A stretch of 64,000 bases of DNA from contig NZ_BNJR01000015.1 in NCBI RefSeq assembly GCF_016860605.1, positions 1 to 64,000 on the forward strand. The letters are read 5' to 3'. Source of the DNA: Lentilactobacillus fungorum. Its GTDB lineage: Bacteria; Bacillota; Bacilli; Lactobacillales; Lactobacillaceae. The position numbers were made by a program, and so were the translations under genes. The notes beneath the pieces are model-generated. The model had not been told where the DNA came from. It made no database searches and worked only from the letters and a program-made list of their open reading frames with translations. How positions within the stretch are numbered: the stretch's first letter is position 1; each line of letters begins with the position of its first letter. Positions 26,186 to 33,606 of the stretch are shown in pieces.

Positions 26186-26548
26186 TTATCTAGCAATTGC
26201 GACTTGGAGGCGCGTGATTTGATTGGCCGAATTAAATTCATAAGTGTCATAACCATGAAGGGCAAATAACTCACCGGATTTTTTACGTCCTGAGACGGCC
26301 CATTCAGCCTTATATTCATTGTTATCAACAAACACATGACAGAGGTGCTTCAGTTGGACATTGCGTTCAAAAAAGGCTGAGAAAAAAACTGTAATAGCAT
26401 GGATTCCAGTACAAGATTCACCGGTTGCACTCGTGATCGTCGCATTGTTAGCGAAAAGGCCAATAATTGCACTCAAAGCGTCTTGACTTTTTGAGGCTTC
26501 ATCTGATAATTGAAAGTAGCGATTAATAAGTTGTTCTTTTTCTGACAT
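26186..26548 (-). CDS. NTF2-like / SnoaL-type small protein
   Basis: 120 aa with a helical N-terminus (QLINRYFQLSDEASKS), IGLFANNATITSATGESCTG and a terminal beta sheet (KAEWAVSGRKKSGELFALHGYD), typical of the NTF2 cone fold (ketosteroid-isomerase-like). Binding or enzyme role unknown. It is divergent from the ArsR-type regulator and shares a 34-bp palindrome with it; the palindrome lies 14 bp upstream of this start, so repression by that regulator is likely. Confidence 0.75.
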   Translation of the reverse strand: MSEKEQLINRYFQLSDEASKSQDALSAIIGLFANNATITSATGESCTGIHAITVFFSAFFERNVQLKHLCHVFVDNNEYKAEWAVSGRKKSGELFALHGYDTYEFNSANQITRLQVAIAR

Positions 26549-26561
26549 TGATAATTCCTTC

Positions 26562-26595
26562 TTTCAACTGTTTAGTATATACTAAACAGTTGAAA
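26562..26595. promoter_or_regulatory. 34-bp perfect palindrome, operator between ArsR-like and NTF2-like genes
   Basis: TTTCAACTGTTTAGTAT followed directly by its exact reverse complement. It is centred at 26578/26579 in the 67-bp divergent gap. TTTAGTATATACTAAA is the inner dyad. This is the likely binding site of the ArsR-type protein, blocking both promoters. Confidence 0.85.
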
Positions 26596-26615
26596 ATTAA
26601 AGGGGGTATTAAAAA

Positions 26616-26939
26616 ATGACTAGCCAGCAGTTTGAAAGTCCAAGTTTAACGGATATTTCACTGACTCAACTACTGAAATCATTGAGTGATCCAACGAGAC
26701 TAAAAATTGTACAAACGCTCCTAAGGGTAGGGACGGAGATATCCTGTGCGCAATTTGAAACCTTGGGTAAGAAAAGCAACTTGTCTCAGCATTATCGAAA
26801 TTTGAGGCAAGCTGGATTAATTTCCATTCGGCGAGAAGGAAGGCATAGTTACTTAACATTACGAAAGACCGATCTAGATCGGCGTTTTCCGGGACTAATT
26901 GAAGTAATTGTTAAAAATAGTGACGGTCGGGATGACTGA
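26616..26939 (+). CDS. ArsR-family winged-helix regulator
   Basis: 107 aa. LLKSLSDPTRLKIVQTLLRVG is a classic ArsR start, recognised in part as LSDPTRLKIVQTLL; LGKKSNLSQHYRNLRQAGLISIRREGRHSYL covers the recognition helix and wing (in part: SNLSQHYRNLRQAGLI). No metal-binding CxC is present, so it probably senses something other than arsenite-type metals. SD AAAGGGGG lies 12 bp upstream. Divergent partner: the NTF2-like gene. Confidence 0.9.
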   Translation: MTSQQFESPSLTDISLTQLLKSLSDPTRLKIVQTLLRVGTEISCAQFETLGKKSNLSQHYRNLRQAGLISIRREGRHSYLTLRKTDLDRRFPGLIEVIVKNSDGRDD

Positions 26940-27015
26940 GTTCCGTTGTTTGGACAAAATTCAAGGTGAGTTGCTTCTCTATTTTGACTATGTATGATAA
27001 GATAATTAATGTATC

Positions 27016-27379
27016 GGGGTCGTTATGGATTCGACGGGTATAGGTCGAGCCTGGATTGCGTTTCGTGCAGCGCCACGTAAAAACGCCCAGTTTATTATAA
27101 CTGCAAAAAATAATAACAATTCTTACGCTTTAGCTGCCTAATAAGCGCTTAACGTAGATCCTCCTAACTTCGCCCATGAGTTAGATCTGGGTCCTAAATT
27201 TAGTGGGCTTACGCAAACTGCTCCCACCTGAAGCCGTTTGAAGAGATTAACCAGGTTAGCCATCTGTGGGTGCCTTGATTTATGGCGTTTCAGTTGGTGA
27301 ACTTCAAATAATAGATCTATGAGCGTAGATATCTAGGTGGCGATATGCTCGGACGCGGGTTCAACTCCCGCCGACTCCA
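27016..27379 (+). ncRNA. ssrA: Transfer-messenger RNA (tmRNA)
   Basis: Rescues stalled ribosomes. The 5' end GGGGTCG pairs with the 3' CGACTCC (7-bp acceptor, one G-U); the T-arm is CGCGGGTTCAACTCCCG. The tag frame begins at GCA 27103 and reads AKNNNNSYALAA, stop TAA 27139-27141. The encoded 3' end is ...CGACTCCA followed by TTG, so the CCA is added after transcription. The last 20 bases are also the left attachment repeat of an integrated island; the copy next to the 5' part keeps the gene intact. Confidence 0.97.
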
Positions 27380-27384
27380 TTGAT
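27360..27384 (+). other. attL, inside the tmRNA 3' end
   Basis: TTCAACTCCCGCCGACTCCA-type 25-bp repeat matching 38860-38884 with two mismatches; it covers the tmRNA T-arm and acceptor 3' strand. Confidence 0.85.
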
Positions 27385-27388
27385 GGTT

Positions 27389-27437
27389 AAAAACCAGTCG
27401 TAATTAACGCTTGAAACGTTGATATGACTGGTTTTTT
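27389..27437 (+). terminator. ssrA: Terminator following tmRNA (island-borne)
   Basis: AAAAACCAGT pairs with ACTGGTTTTTT around a 28-base loop that has its own small stem (ACGTT/AACGT type), followed by a T-rich tail. It replaces the original host terminator, now displaced to 38889. Confidence 0.8.
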
Positions 27438-27470
27438 ATTTTTCTAGTAAATTGTCAAATATCACCAAAT

Positions 27471-27500
27471 GGCATTCAATGGCATTCAATTTGGCATTCA
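27471..27500. repeat. Integrase arm-type repeats, left
   Basis: GGCATTCA at 27471, 27481 and 27493 (spacing 10 and 12 bp). The same octamer occurs twice at the other end of the island (38773, 38785). This symmetry around both att sites is expected for arm-binding sites of a lambda-type integrase. Confidence 0.7.
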
Positions 27501-27532
27501 TTTTTGAATCAATTAACCGTGGTAGGGATGGG

Positions 27533-27560
27533 CTGCTATCCGTTTTGGATAGCAGTTTTT
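27533..27560 (+). terminator. Rho-independent terminator
   Basis: CTGCTATCC/GGATAGCAG stem, 5-base loop, then five T residues. No gene is seen directly upstream on +. Confidence 0.65.
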
Positions 27561-27725
27561 ATTTGCCTTGATAAATGAATGTCAGTCAAAAAAGGTGTTG
27601 GGGTTAAATACAGGTCTGAGATGCATCCCTTTTGAGAAGTGATAGTGAGCAACCTGACAAAACCTTACTTAAAATGATTATGTTCACCTCTTGAACAACC
27701 TCATAAAACCTCATATTATTTCCAC

Positions 27726-27804
27726 TTACCCAACCAGTTAACCTACTTTATCTAAACCAGTTGGCCTACTTTTATCTGTTTGAGTTGGGTTACTGGTTGG
27801 GTAA
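27726..27804. repeat. Inverted repeat with internal direct repeat
   Basis: TTACCCAACCAGT (27726-27738) and its exact reverse complement (27792-27804). Between them AACCAGTT..CCTACTTT..ATCT is repeated at about 27733 and 27755 (22-23 bp apart). Confidence 0.7.
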
Positions 27805-27865
27805 CAATTTGTGTACCTTGGTAATTGATGCCTGCGCACCCTCGAAATTCGGATAGCATCCGTTA

Positions 27866-27895
27866 ACATCTCCCCCAAATTGGGGATGTCTTTTT
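27866..27895 (+). terminator. Rho-independent terminator
   Basis: ACATC-CCCC / GGGG-GATGT stem and a five-T tail on the + strand, in the non-coding left end of the island. Confidence 0.65.
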
Positions 27896-28575
27896 ATCGT
27901 GCATCTTATTGGAAAAGGTACCAGCATTTACCTCCCCAAAACCTCACCACTTTTGCGCCATGATTTGCCATGATTGCTAAAAAGAGTGCGTACAAAATAA
28001 ACTAGTAAAAACTAGCATCTTTGTCAGGGCTTGCAAGGGTCAATAATGCCGAAAATGCTTGCCGTTTCAGCAAATAAATAGGGTGCATACAAAGCCAAAA
28101 AGGGCGCACACAAAAACGCAAGAATGCTAACACTTGCTAACGCTTTTGCGAGTGTTCCACATGACAAAACATGACATTAAAACCGGATAAGCCTCATCAT
28201 TTCTCAGCATATAATCTTAACAATTCTTAACGGGCAACAACCTAAGAAAATCTAAGATTAAGCACGCCTGAACGAGAATTATCAGGCGGTGAAGACGTTA
28301 CAACAATAACAAACGATCTTCCTAAAACGGACGCAACATTGATGCAACGTATCCCAAAAAGTGTTGCACCCGTTTTTATTGTTGTATGCACACCAAAACC
28401 AATATTCACAAATATTTATACTAGGGTTTACTAGGGCTAAAGACCAATGATTACAATAACAGAGCTTAACAAAACTTAACATTTTTTCGCCTCATATCTT
28501 CAAAAGTCTTCAAAAGGTTGCGGAAGAATTATTGAGTTTTCTTAATAGTTATCAGTGTGCGCAAAATTGCGCAGA

Positions 28576-28722
28576 CCCCTTTTTAGGGTGTTAGATTTGT
28601 CAGATTGGTCTTCAATTACTCAGCTGAAAATTTAACTCAGTCCCTTTTTAGGGTGTTGGATTTGTCGGATTTGCCCTTGAAAGTTTTGCCATTTTCTTTA
28701 GGGCGTCCGATTTGTCCGATTA
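28576..28722. repeat. Three copies of a TAGGGYGT..GATTTGTC.GATT repeat
   Basis: Copies begin near 28576, 28641 and 28690. Each reads TTTAGGGTGT (or TTTAGGGCGT) followed by xGATTTGTCxGATT, where x is A in copy 1, G in copy 2 and C in copy 3, the same base in both half-sites. They lie downstream of the last minus-strand island gene. They could be a packaging or regulator site. Confidence 0.7.
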
Positions 28723-28799
28723 TGGTACTTGACCGGGCTACAAATACTGTGGTTGGCGTGATTACCAAAAATGTTAATGACGGTTTGGACGTTAACAAA

Positions 28800-29180
28800 C
28801 TATTCAAACATTTCAGGAAAAAGCTTTTTGAGTTCAGCCAGCTTATTGAACTGGTTTGCTGGTTGATCCCGTTTCTTGCGCAGGCGTTCGATAATTGCTA
28901 GCCGGTATTGCCGGTAATGGGTCACGGTCATATGGTGCCGGTTAGCTAGTTCAGTATCTGGAAGCATATCTTGCGGGTGATCGACATAATACTTTTCCGC
29001 CAGTAGTTCCCGTTGCGGGTCGGTTAAGTATGATAACCGGTAATATAATGCTCTAACTTGCTTTATTTCAACCTCGTTCAAGTCATTCAAATGGGTATCG
29101 TAGTGTTTCCACTTGCGTAAGAAGAACATTACTTGTCGTGAAGTCCAATTCATTTCATAGATCGGCTTAAATTCTTTCAT
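28800..29180 (-). CDS. Phage-type sigma-like regulator (ArpU/sigma-70 region 4-like)
   Basis: 126 aa. MNWTSRQVMFFLRKWKHYD opens, and LTDPQRELLAEKYY ... LPDTELANRHHMTVTHYRQYRLAIIERLRKK looks like a sigma region-4 helix-turn-helix, as in ArpU-type late regulators of Gram-positive phages. No enzyme motif. The start overlaps the upstream gene in ATGA. It is the last gene of the minus-strand series, where phage-related elements often encode the activator of late functions. Family call is inference from pattern. Confidence 0.6.
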   Translation of the reverse strand: MKEFKPIYEMNWTSRQVMFFLRKWKHYDTHLNDLNEVEIKQVRALYYRLSYLTDPQRELLAEKYYVDHPQDMLPDTELANRHHMTVTHYRQYRLAIIERLRKKRDQPANQFNKLAELKKLFPEMFE

Positions 29181-29662
29181 CCCAACATCCCCAAGACTTG
29201 CCTCATATTCCGATTAATATCCGCAGTGATATCAACCGCTTGCGTAACAGGTAGATTAAACCGGTACCCAGTGGCTTCTTCGATCTGATTACATTCATTC
29301 AAAGCTTGCTGGTCAATTTCGGGGTTGTTAGGGATATCTTTGCCAGCATAATAAGCATCTCGTAAATAATCATAATCTGCTGCCGGTAATGAATGCAGAA
29401 ACTTCTGAAAGTAATCACGTTTAAACGTTAAGATGTCAGCATTCAAGTTAGTTTGGGCTTCTAAGTCGATGAGGGCATCAACTTGTTTGTCATAACGGGC
29501 AACGTGTGTGGGGTTGCCGTTAGCGTCAAAAGCATCTGGACAGCTCATAAACGACTGCTGCCAAAATAGCCATTCAGCATACTCAAAGCGTTTCTGCTGC
29601 CGCTGTATCTTGTCACTGAGATGCATGTAACCTTTAATCAATAACTTGTCTAACTCATCCAT
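29177..29662 (-). CDS. Hypothetical island protein
   Basis: 161 aa, acidic, helical (MDELDKLLIKGYMHLSDKIQ; DYFQKFLHSLPAADYDYLRDAYY). I recognise no domain. The start lies 31 bp downstream of the preceding sigma-like gene's stop and its end overlaps the next start by 4 bp, so the three genes 28800-30026 form one operon. The SD GAGGGTGTTGC precedes the ATG. Confidence 0.7.
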   Translation of the reverse strand: MDELDKLLIKGYMHLSDKIQRQQKRFEYAEWLFWQQSFMSCPDAFDANGNPTHVARYDKQVDALIDLEAQTNLNADILTFKRDYFQKFLHSLPAADYDYLRDAYYAGKDIPNNPEIDQQALNECNQIEEATGYRFNLPVTQAVDITADINRNMRQVLGMLG

Positions 29663-29693
29663 TGCAACACCCTCACAATCCCCAATATGCGGT

Positions 29694-30026
29694 TTAAACA
29701 GTCAATGCGTACATTTGAGCTAACTGAATAAGGCCTTTTCGATAGGCAACGTAGATTTGACTGATGCCACACGCTAATACAGTTGATAAATCAGCCGCAC
29801 TCTGCCCTTGAATGCCATGTAAAATAATGACCTGCTGCGATCGTTCAGGGGTGATTAAGTCAATAATACGGTCAATGCTGTCAATATAGCGTTGGGCGTG
29901 CTGCACAAGTTGGGTGCCCTGATGATTGAGGGTTAATGAGCCTTGTTGCGCTAATAGACGATTATGCTTGTATTCCTTGATGATCTGCTTTCCTTGCTGA
30001 ATGAGTTCTTTTTCTGCTAATTCCAC
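29694..30026 (-). CDS. Sigma-70 region 4-like small regulator
   Basis: 110 aa from GTG 30026, chosen because GGAGGTGG lies 9 bp upstream; the frame is open to 30095 but without an SD. VELAEKELIQQGKQIIKEYK is a coiled helix; YIDSIDRIIDLITPERSQQVIILHGIQGQSAADLSTVLACGISQIYVAYRKG resembles the RNA-polymerase sigma region 4 / phage DUF1492-type HTH (in part: GQSAADLSTVLACGISQIY). First gene of a three-gene operon. Probable transcription regulator of the island. Confidence 0.6.
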   Translation of the reverse strand: MELAEKELIQQGKQIIKEYKHNRLLAQQGSLTLNHQGTQLVQHAQRYIDSIDRIIDLITPERSQQVIILHGIQGQSAADLSTVLACGISQIYVAYRKGLIQLAQMYALTV

Positions 30027-30132
30027 GACAAAAAGCCACCTCCGCCAAAGTTTAAAAAATGCTATAATATAGACAAATCTGTTTATCCATATCAAGCTGT
30101 TTCCTTTGGGGGAAATGGCTTTTTATTTTGTT

Positions 30133-30402
30133 TTAACCCTTATAAATATCTCGTCTATGACCGATTGAGACGACTAAGACAACTAGCCGATCTTCATGAA
30201 TTTCACAAATGACGCGAAAATCCCCGATCCGATAACGCCAGTAACCGGATAAGTTTGAAGTTAAGGCTTTACCACGACTATGAGGATCATCAATCCCATC
30301 AATGTTCATATACAGCCAACGGGTAATTAATGCGGATTGGTGCTTATCCATTTTTTTAAGTGCCTTGTGAGCTTCCTTAGAAAATTCTAGTTTATAGCTC
30401 AT
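30133..30402 (-). CDS. relE: RelE-type mRNA interferase toxin
   Basis: 89 aa. YKLEFSKEAHKALKKMDKHQ, GKALTSNLSGYWRYRIGDFRVICEI and VVLVVSIGHRRDIYKG cover the RelE/ParE fold with the conserved L-G-WRYRIGDYR segment and the C-terminal HR-x-IY. Expected to cut ribosome-bound mRNA. The start overlaps the relB stop by 4 bp. Carried by the island, so it may stabilise it. Confidence 0.93.
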   Translation of the reverse strand: MSYKLEFSKEAHKALKKMDKHQSALITRWLYMNIDGIDDPHSRGKALTSNLSGYWRYRIGDFRVICEIHEDRLVVLVVSIGHRRDIYKG

Positions 30403-30632
30403 TTATCCAGACCGCCAAATTCTTTTAAAATTTCATCCATTGAATAAGTCTTTTCGCCGCTTTCTTCAAACCGCTTATGGGCAATATCAGCCATCTGTTT
30501 ATCGTACTCATCTTCTAATTGCTCCATGGAATATTTTTTTACTAAGTCTGATAAGGAAAGGCCATAAAAATCAGCCATGTACTTGAGCCATTCCTTTTCA
30601 TGGTCACTAACTCTAATTGTAATCATTGCCAT
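30399..30632 (-). CDS. relB: RelB-type antitoxin
   Basis: 77 aa. Ribbon-helix-helix N-terminus MAMITIRVSDHEKEWLKYMA and toxin-wrapping C-terminus (KYSMEQLEDEYDKQMADIAH ... ILKEFGGLDK), of the DUF6290/RelB type. The SD GGGAGGG lies 9 bp before ATG. It is about three-quarters identical to the orphan antitoxin at 38994-39227 just outside the island. Confidence 0.9.
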   Translation of the reverse strand: MAMITIRVSDHEKEWLKYMADFYGLSLSDLVKKYSMEQLEDEYDKQMADIAHKRFEESGEKTYSMDEILKEFGGLDK

Positions 30633-30708
30633 TGGTGCATCCCTCCCTTACGTATTACATTGTAATATTATTCGGAATAAAAGTCTACGATAGGGATGCA
30701 TCCTTTCT

Positions 30709-31017
30709 TTAGATTTTAATTTGTTTCAGTTTTTGAATGTGTAGTTCCATATTTGCCGTGTGGCTTTGCAGTGGGGCAAGGGCTTGTTTACGTTCATCCT
30801 CGTTGGTAATGATGAAATAACCTCGATTACCCTCACGCATGGCACCGATGGGCACATCATATTGCATTAATAGTTCATTAAGGATGGCATACACCTCCCG
30901 TTGTTCAATGCCGGTGAGTGAACTCAACTCTTTGGCTGTAATTGAGTGGCTCATGCCACGAGGTAACAAGTTATAAATTTGCTGTTGCTTTGAATCATGA
31001 ATTATTTGAGCTGTCAT
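30709..31017 (-). CDS. Winged-helix-like small protein
   Basis: 102 aa. QQIYNLLPRGMSHSITAKELSSLTGIEQREVYAILNELLMQYDVPIGAMREGNRGYFIITNEDE has the form of a winged helix (in part: SITAKELSSLTGIEQREVYA) with a wing GNRGYFI. Such proteins are common in early regions of Lactobacillus phages; the role is probably DNA binding. Start ATG 31017 follows GAGGTGATTAC; the frame extends 15 codons upstream without an SD. The big repeat mosaic lies directly upstream. Confidence 0.65.
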   Translation of the reverse strand: MTAQIIHDSKQQQIYNLLPRGMSHSITAKELSSLTGIEQREVYAILNELLMQYDVPIGAMREGNRGYFIITNEDERKQALAPLQSHTANMELHIQKLKQIKI

Positions 31018-31173
31018 GTAATCACCTCGACATTTAAATTGATTATAAGATAAATTTATCATAACCGTCTTTTACATAAACAATATTAATTTAACTAGAA
31101 TGAATCTCATAGCTGAAAGTTTGGCCGCTAAATGTTTCTTTGGGGTGTGTCCATTTTTGGATAGGCCTTAACA

Positions 31174-32300
31174 GATGTGCGCAAAATTGTGCTGATTTGA
31201 GTAGGTATGCTGTTTTTTAAGCAGACTAATTAGGGGCTGCAACTAAGTAACTTTAGTGTCACTATTCTGCATAGAACCTCGTGACACTTGATTACTTCGT
31301 TGTATACTCCGTTGCACACTATCTTGCGTAGAATTTCATGCTACATGCATGAAAGTATCTCAACCAGAGTTAATGTATACATAAATCCCGTTTAAGTTAG
31401 GTTTTTGCGTCAATAACTGAGTTTCCGACACCCATAACCCCGTTTTGGACAACGGAAATCCCGAATAAGTTGCGTTTTTGCTACTAAAACCCTTATCGCT
31501 GCATTTTCACGGCAAACGTATGGCAATGCCATTATTTCAACATGGCAATGCTATGGCTAGGCCATCTCACAGGCATGGCAAGGCCATAACCAACCTAAAA
31601 TATCTCGATTATAAGGGTAATGGTGCATCTCATGAGCCGTGAAGAATGGTACAGCTATAAACGGTACAGCTATAAACGGTACAGGTATGGATTGTACAAC
31701 GATAATTACCAGCTTTTGAATTACCAGTTTTAGAATTACCAGCGTCATCATCTAAAGAGCAATTTCGGGGGAAATTTCTCGTTTCCTCTTTAATAAATTC
31801 AAGACCATTAGAAACGATCTTTAAAGACAAAACTAAGATGATTAACCGACCAACTAACAAACTAGATCATGAGTTTTCCCGATAATTCGGGAATACTAGT
31901 AGGTTTATCCGAAAAAACGGAAAAACCATTGCTAAAGCGAGTGGTGTTGTCTGCACCAGTGACCACACTCGTGACCGCAGTCGTGACCACACTACTGCCC
32001 ACACTATATGTGGGCAGTGTTGCCCGAACTGTTGCCTGAACCGTTGTCTGCACCATTGCACATAAATTTGTCTGTAGGACTGTCTTTACCATTGCCTGTA
32101 CTATTAGTAGACAGTTGTACAGACAAAGAATAATTGTTAACGGGGTTGTTGTTCGCATTGCCATTCGCATTGTTACCCATATTGAACAGCAAAGCGGTTA
32201 ACAATGCGAACATCACTTATAGATCTAATTTGGTACCTCAAACGGTACCCCAAGGAAGTAGCTCAGATGGATTGGATAAAGTAGCTCAGAAGGTAGCTCA
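31174..32300. repeat. Repeat mosaic 3' of rep, putative replication origin
   Basis: 1.37 kb without a credible gene (31018-32383). Many short tandem families with different sequences: ACTTCGTTGTAT-type 12-mers (31294, 31306, 31318); ATGGCAATGC and relatives, spacing 22/11/22 (31520-31585); GGTACAGCTATAAAC x3, period 15 (31648-31692); AATTACCAG x3, period 15 (31704-31748); GTGACCACACTC x3, period 12 (31959-31994); GAACTGTTGCCT x3, period 12 (32026-32061); TTCGCATTG x2, period 12 (32152, 32164); GGTACC x2 (32232, 32244); GTAGCTCA x3 (32258, 32281, 32293). In PICIs the origin adjoins rep, which supports an ori role. Confidence 0.7.
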
Positions 32301-32383
32301 AACAAAATCTTCTATTAACCCGATTTAGACTAAGTTTCGAACAGAAAAGTACGAAACCATGTTTAATCAAATACAGGCCAAAA

Positions 32384-33349
32384 TCAGAAAGGAAGTTCAT
32401 CCCAATAGTCAGTATTAAGCGGACGATCATTTTCAATGTTTTCTTTACCTTTGTCGGCGTACCATTCATCTTGAAAGTCCATGACGTCATTAATATCGAC
32501 TAGGCTCAGATTATGCCACTGCTTCATTAACTTGTAGGCATAAGCATAGGGGCGGTTTCTTCTTTTGGCTTCATACAGCGCATAATTTACCCAAACTTGA
32601 TTATGATAATGGCCAAATTCATTCATTTGGTCTTTTTGCTGTTGGGTGGGGTCATGACCGTAGAGGGTTTCAAAATAGACGAGGGGGCTTTGAGTCATTT
32701 CATCATAGTCTAAATAGCGCCGTCCTTCATTCATCCCTTGATAGGGTTGCTCATTGTCAGCAAACAACTTTGTATTAGGGATGAGGGTGTAGATATTATT
32801 CTGGTTCTTTCGACCATCAAAGCGGCGGGTAATTTTAATAAGTCCTCGTTTAACCAATGGTCTTTGATATTTGTAATAGGTGTTGTGGTTCATTCCCAAT
32901 GAACTTGCAACAAGGCCAACGCTAGGGTAAGTAATCCCACTTTGACCGGCATAAGCTGCCAGAAACGCATAAATGAGTTTGGAATTACCGTCTAACTCCG
33001 GGTCAAGCATGATTGCTTTGGGGAGATAGCCATAACCTTTAGTCTGAATCTCTTTATTACTCACGTTAGCTTCATTTACTTTGAGGAAATATGAATTCCG
33101 GCCATCTTTCGACTTGGAAACAATCACGAAGTCATGCAAGGCATCACGGTACTTACGAAACGTTTGGGCGGTCATGCCTAACGAGTAGCAAATAAAATTA
33201 ACTTTTGGATGAGCTTCCCATGTGGTGCTATCGGCGAACACAGTCAAAAAACAATAAAGTAGTTTAGCCTTGCGGGGTAACGCTGACCGCATCATTGACG
33301 CCACGACATAGCCATAACCTGTAATCTGTTTATCCAAAACAACCACCAC
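32384..33349 (-). CDS. DnaD-like replication initiator with tandem winged-helix domains
   Basis: 321 aa. Two homologous HTH units: LGMTAQTFRKYRDALHDFVI (about residue 53) and LGMNHNTYYKYQRPLVKRGLI (about residue 150), each preceded by K-AKLLYCFL/SKLIYAFLA. The C-terminal YGHDPTQQQKDQMNEFGHYHNQVWVNYALYEA ... LMKQWHNLSLVDI resembles the DnaD/DnaB_2 helicase-loading domain. So it probably binds the adjoining repeats and loads helicase for island replication. It begins at GTG 33349 or 33346; TTG 33337 is possible. No P-loop primase is seen. Confidence 0.7.
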   Translation of the reverse strand: MVVVLDKQITGYGYVVASMMRSALPRKAKLLYCFLTVFADSTTWEAHPKVNFICYSLGMTAQTFRKYRDALHDFVIVSKSKDGRNSYFLKVNEANVSNKEIQTKGYGYLPKAIMLDPELDGNSKLIYAFLAAYAGQSGITYPSVGLVASSLGMNHNTYYKYQRPLVKRGLIKITRRFDGRKNQNNIYTLIPNTKLFADNEQPYQGMNEGRRYLDYDEMTQSPLVYFETLYGHDPTQQQKDQMNEFGHYHNQVWVNYALYEAKRRNRPYAYAYKLMKQWHNLSLVDINDVMDFQDEWYADKGKENIENDRPLNTDYWDELPF

Positions 33350-33357
33350 CGATCTAG

Positions 33358-33606
33358 TTACAGGTAGTAGATATTGCCGTGATGAGTAGCACTGTTTTCA
33401 TACTTCACTCGTAAGAAGCCTTGCTTTTCTAACGGTTGCCGGTATTTGTAGAACGTGCGCTTGCTGATGCCCAAATAACGGCAAATATCAGCCACTGAAA
33501 GCACTAATTTATCATTCTCGCTAAAAGCCTGCATCAAGCTATAAATGCCCTTAGAATAAATATTTAGCTTGTCATTGAGCATTACTTTTTCAAAATTACT
33601 CATCAT
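33358..33606 (-). CDS. Single winged-helix protein, paralogue of the Rep HTH unit
   Basis: 82 aa from ATG 33606 (SD GAGGG 8 bp upstream; a second ATG follows at once). KLNIYSKGIYSLMQAFSENDKLVLSVADICRYLGISKRTFYKYRQPLEKQGFL aligns with each HTH unit of the downstream initiator (LGISKRTFYKYRQPL against LGMNHNTYYKYQRPL). It may share binding sites with Rep or modulate it. It overlaps the previous gene by 11 bp and ends 8 bp before rep. Confidence 0.7.
   Translation of the reverse strand: MMSNFEKVMLNDKLNIYSKGIYSLMQAFSENDKLVLSVADICRYLGISKRTFYKYRQPLEKQGFLRVKYENSATHHGNIYYL

Larger units (their letters stand above)
27651..28516. repeat. Mosaic of unrelated 10-bp-period direct-repeat pairs
   Basis: Non-coding stretch (27440-28799, no credible ORF). 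At least a dozen different words each occur exactly twice, 10 bp apart: AACCTCATA (27697/27707), GCCATGATT (27957/27967), ACTAG (28001/28011), TGCTAAC (28125/28135), ACATGACA (28159/28169), TCTTAAC (28215/28225), CTAAGA (28242/28252), AATATT (28401/28411), CTAGGG (28421/28431), CTTAACA (28465/28475), TCTTCAAAAG (28497/28507). The words are unrelated; only the period is shared. Function unknown. Confidence 0.75.

Noticed and set aside
27016-27379. Loss of tmRNA function through island insertion
   Set aside because: The 3' acceptor strand and T-arm are restored exactly by attL, and a new terminator follows.
28282-28482. 66-codon minus-strand frame in the left repeat array
   Set aside because: Cys-rich, protein-unlike composition, no SD, and it runs through several of the 10-bp repeat pairs.
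28605-28901. 98-codon + frame
   Set aside because: It crosses the TAGGG repeats and reads antisense into the sigma-like gene; no SD.
31557-32216. Several minus-strand frames with four-residue periodicity (VQTT/VQAT, NGAD/NGSG)
   Set aside because: The period reflects the 12-bp DNA repeats. Frames overlap one another, have no good SD and vary in reading frame.
27651-32300. CRISPR array
   Set aside because: Repeats are short, differ from each other, and have no uniform repeat-spacer unit; no cas genes are present.
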